Assembly: GCA_019747895.1 (NCBI GenBank)
Contig: JAIEQF010000008.1
Location: 20,494-84,493, forward strand
Reading direction: 5' to 3'
Length of the DNA: 64,000 bases
Origin: Chthoniobacterales bacterium
GTDB lineage: Bacteria; Verrucomicrobiota; Verrucomicrobiia; Chthoniobacterales; UBA6821
The notes beneath the pieces were generated by a model. It saw only the letters and a program-made list of their open reading frames with translations. It had not been told where the DNA came from and did not search any database. Shown here piece after piece: positions 54,844-63,351 of the stretch. Position 1 is the first letter of the stretch, and every line of letters begins with the position of its first letter. Made by a program: the position numbers and the translations under genes.

Positions 54844-55275
54844 ATGCCAATGAGCGCTTGGATAAAAATATTTAGCAAAACTTATTCTGGAATAACAAAA
54901 GAATCTGTCTGGCGAATCTGGACCGATGTCAATCATTGGCCTCAGTGGCATGGAGATCTGGAGAGCTGCACGATGGAAGGGGCTTTTCAGGTTGGAAATT
55001 ATTTTATGCTCAAGCCAAAAGGAATGAAGGAAGTGAAAATCATGCTCGTTGACATTGAGGAAGAGAGCTCTTTCACGGACTGCACAACATTTTTAGGAGC
55101 CACCATGCACGACACTCATGCCATGGAAGAAACGCCTGAGGGATTGCGCATCACCAACACGCTCGTGGTGACCGGCCCTCTCAAATGGCTTTGGATCAAA
55201 CTTGTTGCTCAGCATATCGCAGACACTATTGAGGAAGAGACTGAGGCCCTTGTTAAATTGGCTAGGCAGGTATGA
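54844..55275 (+). CDS. SRPBCC-family (polyketide cyclase-like) protein
   Basis: 143 residues. It has the START/Bet v1-like pattern: a helix ESVWRIWTDVNHWPQWHGDLESC at the N-terminus, a curved sheet (VGNYFMLKPKGMKEVKIMLVDIEEE), and a long C-terminal helix. These proteins bind a hydrophobic ligand in a cavity. It is followed by a MarR regulator with a four-base overlap, so the two are cotranslated. The regulator may control it, as in other SRPBCC-HTH pairs. Confidence 0.85.
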   Translation: MPMSAWIKIFSKTYSGITKESVWRIWTDVNHWPQWHGDLESCTMEGAFQVGNYFMLKPKGMKEVKIMLVDIEEESSFTDCTTFLGATMHDTHAMEETPEGLRITNTLVVTGPLKWLWIKLVAQHIADTIEEETEALVKLARQV

Positions 55276-55724
55276 ATACAAAATATCCCTTTGGCTTTAA
55301 AATTCCGGAAGCAAGTCCTGGCTTCTTGCTCTGGCAAACAACGATGACGTGGCAACGTCTCATTAAAAAGGCACTGGAGCCTCACGACATTTCCCATGCT
55401 CAGTTTGTCATCATGGCTACGCTCATATGGTTTGAATTACAAAAAAAAAGCCCCACCCAAGTCCTCATCGTGAACTGGACCAAGCTCGATAAAATGACCG
55501 TTTCCAAGTCCATCAAAAAACTAGTCACTTCCAAACTAGTCAACCGCATCGAACATCAAACCGATACTCGTGCCAAAAATGTTTCGTTAACAGCAAAGGG
55601 GAGGGCGCTCATTCACCAACTCATTCCACTGGTTGAACAAGTCGATGCTGAGTTTTTTGGAAAAGGAATTTCTAACAAAGATCAGTCGCTACTCTTGCAG
55701 ATATTGAAAAAATTGCTTGCCTAA
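55272..55724 (+). CDS. MarR-family transcriptional regulator
   Basis: 150 residues. The winged-helix core is VNWTKLDKMTVSKSIKKLVTSKLVNRIEHQTDTRAKNVSLTAKGRALI, the MarR recognition helix and wing with the conserved Asp/Arg pair. N- and C-terminal helices would form the dimer. It probably senses a small aromatic or lipid-like ligand and controls its own operon with the SRPBCC gene. The 3' end overlaps the convergent Rid gene by four bases. Confidence 0.9.
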   Translation: MNTKYPFGFKIPEASPGFLLWQTTMTWQRLIKKALEPHDISHAQFVIMATLIWFELQKKSPTQVLIVNWTKLDKMTVSKSIKKLVTSKLVNRIEHQTDTRAKNVSLTAKGRALIHQLIPLVEQVDAEFFGKGISNKDQSLLLQILKKLLA

Positions 55725-56185
55725 TTTGCAACCTCAAAAATCGCTTCGATCTCCACAGCCGCTCCCAGAGGGAGTGAGGAGACGCCGACTGCGGCACGAG
55801 CGTGTTTTCCGGCATCACCCAGGACAGATACGATCAAGTTAGAAGCTCCATTGATAATCTTGGGATGAGCCGTGAACTCAGGAGTCGCATTGACGAAGCC
55901 AGTGATTTTGAGGCAGCGTTTGATTTTATCGAGAGAACCCAATGCTGCTTTTGCTTGCGCTAAGATGTTGAGCATACAGTGGCGCGCGGCCTCGATTCCT
56001 TCTTCCTCAGAGACAGCAGCTCCAAGTTGCCCAGCAACTTTTACCGTGCCCTTTTCGTAGGGAAGTTGGCCGGAAACAAAAAGCAACGATCCAGAAATCG
56101 TGTAGGGAACGTAGTTGGCGAGGGGTGTGGAGACAGTGGGGAGCTCGAGTTGGAGTGTGGTTAGTTTGTTTTCGATGGAGTTCAT
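55721..56185 (-). CDS. Rid-family (YjgF/YER057c) protein
   Basis: 154 residues. The family core GSLLFVSGQLPYEKG, then AARHCMLNILAQAKAALGSLDKI and the C-terminal HARAAVGVSSLPLGAAVEIEAIF with the conserved Arg and Glu, fits the longer bacterial Rid branch (near Rid2/TdcF-like, not classical RidA). Rid proteins deaminate reactive enamine/imine intermediates of PLP enzymes. The start is preceded by heptamer units (about 56190-56214). Confidence 0.9.
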   Translation of the reverse strand: MNSIENKLTTLQLELPTVSTPLANYVPYTISGSLLFVSGQLPYEKGTVKVAGQLGAAVSEEEGIEAARHCMLNILAQAKAALGSLDKIKRCLKITGFVNATPEFTAHPKIINGASNLIVSVLGDAGKHARAAVGVSSLPLGAAVEIEAIFEVAN

Positions 56186-56189
56186 GAGA

Positions 56190-56282
56190 AGGGTTTAGGA
56201 GTTTAGAGGTTTTAAAAAATGTTGTATTCATTTTGATTCTAAGAAAAGAAATTTCCTTTGATTTCTTTGTGGCCATTCTCTT
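56190..56282. repeat. Heptamer tract and single CACAAAG arm
   Basis: GTTTAGGA/GTTTAGAG units at 56190-56214 abut the Rid gene start. At about 56255-56277 a CTTTGATTTCTTTGTGGCCA arm of the nonamer family appears without an inverted partner. Confidence 0.55.
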
Positions 56283-56298
56283 CTTTGCCTTTGTGCGT

Positions 56299-57273
56299 CT
56301 ACGATTCCACAATCTCCTCAACCAGCTTACAAATATCCGCACATTGGTTGGGACTTTTTTCAGGATTGGTTTTGGCGAGGCAGCTCAACAAGGCCATGAG
56401 ATTCAGAAGGTCAACGCGGTTCGCCCAATCGTTTGGAATCTTCACACCTTGACTGAGCAATCCGGTCAAAAAAGAGTTTTCAAAATTCGAAGGCATCTGA
56501 CGTCGGTAGCGAAGCATATTGCTGATATCACAAAAGATGCTTCCAGAAAAAGGCATCTCCCAATCGAGAACGCCCGTGACTTTCCATTCTCCTTCAATTT
56601 GATCAACCAAGAGATTGTTTGCATCAAAATCACCGTGAACAAAACTTGTTTCCTCTCCTGTGGGAAAGAGGTTTTTATTTTTCTCAGTGAACTGCTCGAT
56701 TTTTAAAAGAATCTCGCTACTAAAATGAGACAAGATGATTTTTTTTTTCAAAAAGAGATTCATAAAGTGGAGATAGCCCTCTTGGGAGCAGCCTCCGATA
56801 AAAGCCAATTCTCTATTAAAAGTTCCGGAACAAGGAAATTGAAAATTGGCAATGCGAGAGAGTACCACACCGACAGCAAACATCATTTTTTCGATTTCAT
56901 GAGGGGCATGATCGGAAAGCAAAAAATCGCGAAGAGAGATTCCTGGCATGCACTGAGCAATAGAAAATTGATATCCCTCATATTTGCCAATGTAGTGAAT
57001 ACAAGGCATCGGAACTCTGTTGTTTAACAAACGATAACTGAGTCGTTCCATGAAAGGTCCATCTTGATTGACAAAATAGATTCGTAAAATGAGGGAAGGA
57101 GCAGCTGGTTCATCGATATGAAGCCTCACATTAAGATTAGAACAGCCTTCAGGTATCAATTCGTAAGAAAGCAATTTATTATGTGGCATGGCTTGTCGCA
57201 CCATGCCTTCAATAATAGCCGCTGGAACTTCAAACAACTCCGTTGACCTCTCCCAGTTTTTTTTAAACGTCAT
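56299..57273 (-). CDS. Aminoglycoside phosphotransferase-like kinase
   Basis: 324 residues, APH/ChoK fold. The catalytic loop is VHGDFDANNLLVD and the metal-binding DWE is in VTGVLDWEMPFSGSIFCDI. The family phosphorylates small molecules such as aminoglycosides, choline, homoserine or fructosamines; nothing here points to drug resistance. It is cotranslated with the photolyase gene (ATGA overlap). The two functions have no clear link. Confidence 0.88.
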   Translation of the reverse strand: MTFKKNWERSTELFEVPAAIIEGMVRQAMPHNKLLSYELIPEGCSNLNVRLHIDEPAAPSLILRIYFVNQDGPFMERLSYRLLNNRVPMPCIHYIGKYEGYQFSIAQCMPGISLRDFLLSDHAPHEIEKMMFAVGVVLSRIANFQFPCSGTFNRELAFIGGCSQEGYLHFMNLFLKKKIILSHFSSEILLKIEQFTEKNKNLFPTGEETSFVHGDFDANNLLVDQIEGEWKVTGVLDWEMPFSGSIFCDISNMLRYRRQMPSNFENSFLTGLLSQGVKIPNDWANRVDLLNLMALLSCLAKTNPEKSPNQCADICKLVEEIVES

Positions 57274-58685
57274 AATAAGTGATAGGCCTGCAAGGCTTCT
57301 TCTCGTGACTGCTGGAGATCCACAATAGGAAAAGGATAAGTTTTTCCTAAAATAATTCCCGCCTCTTTTAAAATAGCTTCAGAAGCTTCCCAGGGAGTGA
57401 AAAGAAATTTTTTGGGAAGCTGGCTCAATTCAGGAAGAAAGCGCCGAGTGTATTCTCCCTCAGCATCAAATTTTTTTCCCTGTAAGACCGGATTAAAAAT
57501 TCTGAAGTAAGGTGCCGCATCGACACCGCAACCTGCGACCCACTGCCAATTGAGACCGTTGCTAGCGAGATCTGCATCGACAAGAGTGTCCCAAAACCAA
57601 GCGGCACCATCGCGCCAGTCGATCAATAAATTTTTTGTTAAAAATGAGGCCACAATCATCCGCACACGATTGTGCATCGTTCCTGTCTGCCAAAGCTCTC
57701 GCATCCCTGCATCAATGATAGGATAGCCGGTCTTTCCTTCCTTCCAGGCTCTCAGAAGATCTGCATTGTGACGCCAGGGAAATGGATCAAACTTCGATTG
57801 AAAGTTCTTCCAAGGCAACTCAGGAAAATGAAATAGCTGATAGTAAGAAAACTCGCGCCATGCGACTTCCCGAAGAAAAGCGTCAGCATCTTTTTTAACA
57901 GTTTTTAAAGCTGCTTGTTGTGTAGTTTGCCTGACTTGATGAGGAGAAATTTCTCCAAAATGAAGGTGAGGGGAAAGCCTAGAGGTCGCTGAGAATGCAG
58001 GGAAATCTCGATGTTGTTGATAACCTTCGAGACCGTTTTGTAAAAAAATTTTCAACTGCTCTTGAGCCTCTTGTTCACCGACCTTCCAGCAAGAGTGAAG
58101 TTTATGATGCCAGGGAATTTTAGAAAGAAGAGCGAGTGAGTTGAGGTCATCTAGGTTGCTCTGATCTCGACACAACTTCATCGATGTTGGTGCAGGAAGT
58201 GGTTTTCGGATTGCAGCGCTCCGTGAAAGAGCCTCAACATAAAAAGGAGTGAAAACTTGATAGGGTTTTCCATCTTTTTTTAAAACTTCACACGGTTCCC
58301 AAAGCAGCGAAGCGTTGAAGCTTTGAAAAGGAATATTTTTTTGTTCAAGCAACTGCGCAACAGCCTGCTCTTGTTGGAAAGCCAATGGTTCATAAGAGCG
58401 ACTCCAATAGACGGCCTTGATAGGAGAGTGTTGGAGTAATTTTTTAAAAACTTCCAAACTGTTTCCGCGATAAAAATTGAGTTTGTGCTGGAGAGAGCGA
58501 TCTAACTTTTCCAGGGAATGATGAAGCCACCATCGACTCGCTGCTCCCATTTTAAAAGCTTCAGCGCTTTCTTCTTCAGAAATAAAAATCGGCATCACGG
58601 TGCCTTCAGCAACTGCCTGAGAAAAGCCAGGATTGTCCGACAACCTCAAATCATTTCGAAACCAAAAAATAGTGGGAGCAGTCAT
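57270..58685 (-). CDS. phrB: Deoxyribodipyrimidine photolyase
   Basis: 471 residues from the ATG at 58685. MTAPTIFWFRNDLRLSDNPG is the family start; an ATG nine codons upstream is less likely, as a GGAAGG purine run lies just before the chosen one. The FAD-binding segment (HFGEISPHQVRQ, WREFSYYQLFHFP, WRDGAAWFWDTLVDADLASNGLNWQW) is class I CPD photolyase. It repairs pyrimidine dimers with light, so the organism or its host niche meets light, at least at times. Confidence 0.95.
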   Translation of the reverse strand: MTAPTIFWFRNDLRLSDNPGFSQAVAEGTVMPIFISEEESAEAFKMGAASRWWLHHSLEKLDRSLQHKLNFYRGNSLEVFKKLLQHSPIKAVYWSRSYEPLAFQQEQAVAQLLEQKNIPFQSFNASLLWEPCEVLKKDGKPYQVFTPFYVEALSRSAAIRKPLPAPTSMKLCRDQSNLDDLNSLALLSKIPWHHKLHSCWKVGEQEAQEQLKIFLQNGLEGYQQHRDFPAFSATSRLSPHLHFGEISPHQVRQTTQQAALKTVKKDADAFLREVAWREFSYYQLFHFPELPWKNFQSKFDPFPWRHNADLLRAWKEGKTGYPIIDAGMRELWQTGTMHNRVRMIVASFLTKNLLIDWRDGAAWFWDTLVDADLASNGLNWQWVAGCGVDAAPYFRIFNPVLQGKKFDAEGEYTRRFLPELSQLPKKFLFTPWEASEAILKEAGIILGKTYPFPIVDLQQSREEALQAYHLL

Positions 58686-58751
58686 AACGTTTTCAACCTT
58701 CCTAAGTTTCATTTGTAATGAGTATAATACACAACTCTCATAAAATCTGAC

Positions 58752-59276
58752 ATGACTATTGAGCTTAGAAAATATGATTCAACTTGGAAACAACAGTTTG
58801 AATCAGAGAAGCAAAAAATTCTTGCTGCTGTTGGGAGTTGGATCACAGCTATAGAGCATATTGGCAGTACCTCTATCCCCAACATGCTAGCGAAGCCAAC
58901 GATTGATATTGCTATTGGAGTGACCTCACTCTTATTGGCCGACCAACATCTTTTGAATGTTTTTGAAAAATGGGATTATCTCTACCTTCAAAAATTAGAA
59001 GCTCAAATTCCTGAACGCCGCTATCTCCAGAAACTTGATGAAGAAGAGAATCATCTATTTCATCTTCACATTCTCTTGCATGATGGTGAACTATGGAAGA
59101 ATCACTTGCGCTTTAGAAACCATCTCATCTCTCATCCAGAGGAAGCAAAAGCTTATGCAGCCTTAAAAAGAGCCTTAAAGAAAAAGTGTGGTAACAATCG
59201 CGAGCAATACACACTTGGAAAAAAAGAATTTGTGGAGCGTATTCTTTTGGAGGCATCACTTTTAAAGTCAGAGTAG
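58752..59276 (+). CDS. GrpB-family nucleotidyltransferase-like protein
   Basis: 174 residues. YDSTWKQQFESEKQKI at the start, then the IEHIGSTSIPNMLAKPTIDIAIGV motif, is the GrpB signature (a nucleotidyltransferase fold, GS followed by K-P-D-I). A later HLHILLHDGELWKNHLRFRNHL is also conserved. The biochemical role of GrpB proteins is not established. It is divergent from the photolyase gene. Confidence 0.9.
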   Translation: MTIELRKYDSTWKQQFESEKQKILAAVGSWITAIEHIGSTSIPNMLAKPTIDIAIGVTSLLLADQHLLNVFEKWDYLYLQKLEAQIPERRYLQKLDEEENHLFHLHILLHDGELWKNHLRFRNHLISHPEEAKAYAALKRALKKKCGNNREQYTLGKKEFVERILLEASLLKSE

Positions 59277-59324
59277 AGTTATCTTTCTGCTTCCGTTTTG
59301 CTTCCATAAAGTTATCTTTAAGGC

Positions 59325-59624
59325 ATGCCGACATTAGTCATCAAATCCGTCCCTAAAGAGATTCATCAATTTTTAAAAGAATCAGCTCGAGCGCATCGTC
59401 GTTCTCTAACACAAGAAGTGATAACGATATTAGAGCAACTCGTAACTGTTCGAAAAAAAGAGGTGGCAGCGCCTGTTCACAAAACATTGAGCGCTGAACA
59501 AATGAAATTACTTACTATGTCAGGCAGAAGAAAACTTCTACCTGGATATATTGAGGCAGCACAAGCTTTCGCAGGAGGCACAGATTCTTCAGTGATGATT
59601 TCTGAAGATCGTGATCAATGGTGA
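59325..59624 (+). CDS. FitA/Arc-type antitoxin
   Basis: 99 residues. The N-terminal 50 residues form a ribbon-helix-helix (LVIKSVPKEIHQFLKESARAHRRSLTQEVITILEQL), the DNA-binding antitoxin fold. The rest should wrap the toxin. It overlaps the PIN-domain gene by seven bases, the standard antitoxin-first order. As usual it would repress its own operon. Confidence 0.88.
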   Translation: MPTLVIKSVPKEIHQFLKESARAHRRSLTQEVITILEQLVTVRKKEVAAPVHKTLSAEQMKLLTMSGRRKLLPGYIEAAQAFAGGTDSSVMISEDRDQW

Positions 59625-60061
59625 AAACAGCCTATTACGACACCACCTTTTTATTGAGAGTGCTTTGTGATGAACATGGCGCTGAAAAAGTAAGAGCTCA
59701 TGCTAGTCAAATGCACTATTTGATTTGTTCAATGCATGGTCGTACAGAATGCGTTGCTGCTATTCACAGAAAATGGAGAGAGGGCGTTCTTACAAGAGAG
59801 CAAGCGGATAAAATCCTCGATCAACTTGATAAAGACACTAAGTCTGGGTTTATTAAATGGCTTCCTCTCACAGAAAAACATTTAGCCTGCGTTGAAGCAG
59901 CCTTTCGAAAAGCGCCGAAAGATCTTTTCTTGCGAGCTTCTGATGCTCTTCATCTGGCCTCTGCAGCAGAACATGGCTTTAAAGAAATTTTTTCTAATGA
60001 TCGTCATCTTCTTGCAGCAGCTTCACTCTTTGGATTGAATGGGAGAAATCTTCTGGCTTAG
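59618..60061 (+). CDS. vapC: VapC-type PIN-domain toxin
   Basis: 147 residues. The acidic PIN residues are D8 (YYDTTFLL), E44 (RTECVAAI), D109 (RASDALHLA) and D128 (SNDRHLL). Such toxins are Mg-dependent RNases that cut tRNA or rRNA and are held in check by the upstream ribbon-helix-helix protein. All four acidic positions are intact, so the module may be active. The 3' end overlaps the convergent PAP2 gene by 39 bases. Confidence 0.9.
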   Translation: MVKTAYYDTTFLLRVLCDEHGAEKVRAHASQMHYLICSMHGRTECVAAIHRKWREGVLTREQADKILDQLDKDTKSGFIKWLPLTEKHLACVEAAFRKAPKDLFLRASDALHLASAAEHGFKEIFSNDRHLLAAASLFGLNGRNLLA

Positions 60062-60724
60062 AAACTTTTTCGTAGCCACAACATAAATCGCCACCACAGC
60101 ACCAACCCAGGCTCCGGCGATGCAATCTCCGATGAAATGATAGTCATCGGCAAGTAGTCCTGTGACGATCGCAATAGCGACGAGCACTCCCAGCCATCGC
60201 CAGATACTGCGAGGGAATGAGAGCCAGAGAGAAAGCATGAAGGCTACGCCGACGGTTGTATGACCTGAGGGAAAAGATTGATAGATGACTCCCTTGTGAA
60301 ACCAATGAAAGCCATAGGCATGATCGTGAATCAGCGATGGATTGTTATTAACCCAAGTGCTCGGCCAATAGCGCCCAAATGGGGCTTTCAAGGCATCTTT
60401 AATAAAAATGGAGATGGCGATGCTGTTGGCAACGTTCAAGAGCGGCCATTGAAATGTTGTTTCGTCATTGCTGAGACATGTCTTTTTTTGATTCGAAAAA
60501 GACCACGCAAAATAGGCATAATATAAAAAACTCCAGATCATGATCACGTCTACAAGATGAGTAGCCCAATCAAAAATAGGAAATTGCCTAAAGTTTTTCT
60601 GATCCACCCAAAAAGCAAAAGTAGGGTCAGCCCAAAAATAACAGAGCGTAATCAGCAGTGCTGTAGGAATCAGCGAGAGGAGCGTTTTTTGAAAGAGGGA
60701 AGAGGAAGCGAGTGAGTTTTTCAT
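60023..60724 (-). CDS. PAP2-family membrane phosphatase
   Basis: 233 residues with about six membrane segments. The three PAP2 motifs are KDALKAPFGRYWP (K...RP-like), SFPSGHTTVG and HFIGDCIAGAWVG (HxxxD). It removes phosphate from lipid phosphates, for example undecaprenyl pyrophosphate, phosphatidate or lipid A. Its ATG overlaps the end of a short minus-strand frame (see findings). Confidence 0.88.
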   Translation of the reverse strand: MKNSLASSSLFQKTLLSLIPTALLITLCYFWADPTFAFWVDQKNFRQFPIFDWATHLVDVIMIWSFLYYAYFAWSFSNQKKTCLSNDETTFQWPLLNVANSIAISIFIKDALKAPFGRYWPSTWVNNNPSLIHDHAYGFHWFHKGVIYQSFPSGHTTVGVAFMLSLWLSFPRSIWRWLGVLVAIAIVTGLLADDYHFIGDCIAGAWVGAVVAIYVVATKKFLSQKISPIQSKE

Positions 60725-60841
60725 GAAGAGGTTATGATGTGTTCGTGATAGTGAAGTTCAGGCGTATCCTCAATTAAGCATTGTTCTGTTTTAGCACAGA
60801 AAAAACGAGGAGGAGTATGGATTTTTAAAGCCAAGATCAAT

Positions 60842-61444
60842 TTACGAAAGATTTCCTTTTTTAATGGCGCCTCGAATGAGTTCTTGTGCAAAATCCCATA
60901 GTAAGGCGGAACCATTTTTAATATGTTGGTTTTTATCGATTACCTGTTTTGAGGTAATAGAAAATTCTTTCCACGCTTTGCCACCTGAATGAGAGTTCAT
61001 CAACATAGGAATTAATCGATCAATGCTAGCGGCAAATTGAGCTTCTGGCGTCCGTTGATTTTCAAATTCAATCCAAAGATCTAAGAGTTCTTTTCCTTGT
61101 TCTTCAGGAAGAATGCCAAAGATTTTTTTTGCAGCCTCCATTTCTCTTGCTGCCAGCGTCTCATCAGCCTCTTTATGATAATGAAAAGTATCACCTGAAT
61201 AAACCTCAACGAGATCATGAATGAGGAGCATTTTAGTGACATGAGCAACATCAATTTTCTCATTCGCATATTCTGATAGAACAATAGCGGCTAATGCTAA
61301 TTGCCAAGAATGTTCAGCCGAATTTTCAAACCGATTTTCATTAAGAATTCTCGTTTTTCGCAATACAGTTTTCAGTTTGTCGATTTCTAAAATGAAAGTG
61401 ATCTGCTGCAGGAATTTTTCATTAAGCAAAAACATTGTTTTCAT
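60842..61444 (-). CDS. HD-domain hydrolase (5'-deoxynucleotidase-like)
   Basis: 200 residues. ENSAEHSWQLALAAIVLSEY and the HD pair in LLIHDLVEVYSGDTF place it in the HDDC2/YfbR-like group, whose characterised members hydrolyse deoxynucleoside monophosphates. A late D (AASIDRLIPMLMN) completes the metal site. It starts 12 bases after pdxJ on the same strand, so cotranscription is likely. Confidence 0.88.
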   Translation of the reverse strand: MKTMFLLNEKFLQQITFILEIDKLKTVLRKTRILNENRFENSAEHSWQLALAAIVLSEYANEKIDVAHVTKMLLIHDLVEVYSGDTFHYHKEADETLAAREMEAAKKIFGILPEEQGKELLDLWIEFENQRTPEAQFAASIDRLIPMLMNSHSGGKAWKEFSITSKQVIDKNQHIKNGSALLWDFAQELIRGAIKKGNLS

Positions 61445-61456
61445 ATCGGGCTTTCG

Positions 61457-62356
61457 TTATTCCAATTCCTCTTTGTATCGCTGAATCGTTTTTTCCAACC
61501 CAAGATAAAGCGCATCAGAAATGAGGGCATGGCCTATGCTCACTTCATCGAGCCACGGGATGCTTTGCTTGAAAAATTTTAAATTCTTCAAATCGAGATC
61601 GTGGCCGGCGTTAAGCCCTAGACCAAGTTCTTGAGCCTTTTTAGCAGCAGCCACGTAGGGAGCCGCTGCTTCTTCTTGTTCACCTTTTTCAAAAAGTTTA
61701 GCGTAGCCTTCGGTGTAGAGCTCAATCCGATCGGTGCCAGTCGCCGCAGCTCCTTCTACCATCGCAACATCAGGATCCACAAAAATAGAAACACGAATTC
61801 CCACTTTTTGAAAAACAGGAATGATTTCACGGAGGTATTTTTGATGTTGGATTGTATCCCATCCATGATTCGAAGTGATTTGTCCCAAGGCATCCGGAAC
61901 CAATGTCACTTGATGTGGCCTCACTTCTAAAACAAGATTCACAAACTTTTGCTCGATTGGATTTCCTTCAATATTAAATTCGGTGGAGATGATTTTTTTT
62001 AATCCAAATATTTCATCACTCTCGTGACGAGAAAGTCGCGAAGGCTGATGGTGAAAGGCAGACGAAGGATTTTGATCTGGGCTGTATGAGTACATACTGT
62101 CCTGATCAAAATTCGAGTCTAACGCAGCATCCATCGGCCTTCCCGGCTTTCGCAGTAGAGAGGGATGAAATAGTTGGGTTAACTGACGCACATCATCGTA
62201 GCGAATATGGCGTTCATCCGGGCGAGGGTGCACCGTGATTCCATCAGCGCCGAACTTTTGAATATCGATGGCCGCTTGGATGACATCAGGGTAATGACCT
62301 CCGCGCGAGTTGCGCAACGTGGCAATTTTGTTGATATTGACAGAAAGTTTGGTCAT
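61457..62356 (-). CDS. pdxJ: Pyridoxine 5'-phosphate synthase with a palindromic-element insertion
   Basis: 299 residues, against about 240 for the family. It has LSVNINKIATLRNSRGG, ADGITVHPRPDERHIRYDDV, STEFNIEGNP, QVTLVPD and the C-terminal LDEVSIGHALISDALYLG. It closes the ring of PNP from 1-deoxyxylulose-5-phosphate and 3-amino-2-oxopropyl phosphate. Residues ~60-118, between the DVRQL helix and ISTEFN, have no counterpart in the family. They are encoded by a 174-bp (58-codon) palindromic element in frame. Removing them leaves about 241 residues, exactly normal. The insert falls on a surface loop by family alignment, so activity may be kept. Confidence 0.93.
   Translation of the reverse strand: MTKLSVNINKIATLRNSRGGHYPDVIQAAIDIQKFGADGITVHPRPDERHIRYDDVRQLTQLFHPSLLRKPGRPMDAALDSNFDQDSMYSYSPDQNPSSAFHHQPSRLSRHESDEIFGLKKIISTEFNIEGNPIEQKFVNLVLEVRPHQVTLVPDALGQITSNHGWDTIQHQKYLREIIPVFQKVGIRVSIFVDPDVAMVEGAAATGTDRIELYTEGYAKLFEKGEQEEAAAPYVAAAKKAQELGLGLNAGHDLDLKNLKFFKQSIPWLDEVSIGHALISDALYLGLEKTIQRYKEELE
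62004..62177. mobile_element. Palindromic element, copy inside pdxJ
   Basis: 174 bases with near-complete dyad symmetry. CCAAATATTTCATC (62004-62017) pairs with GATGAAATAGTTGG (62164-62177). GAAAGTCGCGAAGGCTGATG (62031-62050) pairs with the stretch ending at 62151. ATTTTGATC and GATCAAAAT lie near the centre. It is homologous along its length to the intergenic element at 42451-42635. It introduces no stop codon in the pdxJ frame, and its length is a multiple of three. Confidence 0.85.
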
Positions 62357-62409
62357 AAGAGTTGCATGCTATTTAATAAAGAATAATAAATCCAATCAAT
62401 CTCATAGCT

Positions 62410-63216
62410 ATGAATTCGAAATGCTTCTTTTCCATTTTTGCTTTAACAACGCTGCTAACGAGTTCTCTTGCTACGGCAGAGACCAAATGCTTTCTGGTAA
62501 AAGAAAACAATACGATGCGATGTCACGATGGTGAGGCGACAAAAAGACATTCTCCTTGTTCGACGTTCAAAATAGCTATCAGCTTGATGGGATACAATGA
62601 AGGCATTCTCATCGACAAGAAGCATCCTAAAATTGCTTATGAAGAACAAGATGGACCATGCTTCTTGGAAGTTTGGAAGCAGCCACAAGATCCGATTAGC
62701 TGGATCAAAAATAGCTGCGTTTGGTATTCTCAATGGATCACTCCACAACTGGGAGAGAAAAAATTTGCGGATTATGTTCAAAAATTCCACTACGGAAATG
62801 AAGATGTCTCGGGAGATCCTGGCAAAAACAATGGGTTAACACGTTGTTGGCTCAGCAGCAGCTTGAAGATTTCACCTCAAGAACAGTTAGCATTTTTAGA
62901 AAAGCTGACCACTTTTCAACTGCCTGTGAGCCATCGCGCGCAAGAGATGACCCAAAAAATTCTCTTTATAGAAAAACTTCCGCATGGCTGGAAACTCTAC
63001 GGAAAAACAGGCAGTGGCTATCAACGGAAACCAGATGGCTCTCTCAATGAAGACCTAAAGACAGGTTGGTTTGTAGGCTGGGTTGAAAAGGGGCATCGTA
63101 AAATTCTCTTTGTCCATTACCTCGAAGACAAAGAAAAAATTGCTGCCTATGGAGGTCTTCGTGCCAAAGCTGAGGCCAAAGAAAAGTTAGCTGTTTTTTT
63201 GACGGAGAAAGAATGA
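62410..63216 (+). CDS. Class D (OXA-type) beta-lactamase
   Basis: 268 residues with a signal peptide (first ~23 residues ending ATAE). The active-site serine is S51 in STFK. The SxV motif is S102-C-V104, the YGN triad is at 128-130, the WLSSSLKISPQEQ segment follows, and KTG is at 199-201. All four class D motifs are intact, so the enzyme is probably active in the periplasm. Specificity cannot be told. It diverges from pdxJ across 53 bases; no regulator or mobile gene is adjacent. Confidence 0.94.
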   Translation: MNSKCFFSIFALTTLLTSSLATAETKCFLVKENNTMRCHDGEATKRHSPCSTFKIAISLMGYNEGILIDKKHPKIAYEEQDGPCFLEVWKQPQDPISWIKNSCVWYSQWITPQLGEKKFADYVQKFHYGNEDVSGDPGKNNGLTRCWLSSSLKISPQEQLAFLEKLTTFQLPVSHRAQEMTQKILFIEKLPHGWKLYGKTGSGYQRKPDGSLNEDLKTGWFVGWVEKGHRKILFVHYLEDKEKIAAYGGLRAKAEAKEKLAVFLTEKE

Positions 63217-63288
63217 GCAACAAAATATCACCTTGGGACTAGGAGAGGTGCACGGAAGTTGTGCTGCCAATGAAAATTAAAGCTTCAG

Positions 63289-63307
63289 AGTTGGCCTTGT
63301 GCCAACT
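63289..63307 (+). terminator. Small hairpin after the beta-lactamase gene
   Basis: AGTTGGC (63289-63295) and GCCAACT (63301-63307) form a 7-bp stem with a five-base loop in the convergent gap. No T-run follows, so terminator activity is uncertain. Confidence 0.35.
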
Positions 63308-63351
63308 GGGAAATTATTACACCTGCAGAAAAATGCTTTTGGCAAAAAGGC

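Noticed and set aside
56299..57273. Aminoglycoside resistance gene
   Set aside because: The APH fold covers many metabolic kinases and nothing specific to drug-modifying enzymes is visible.
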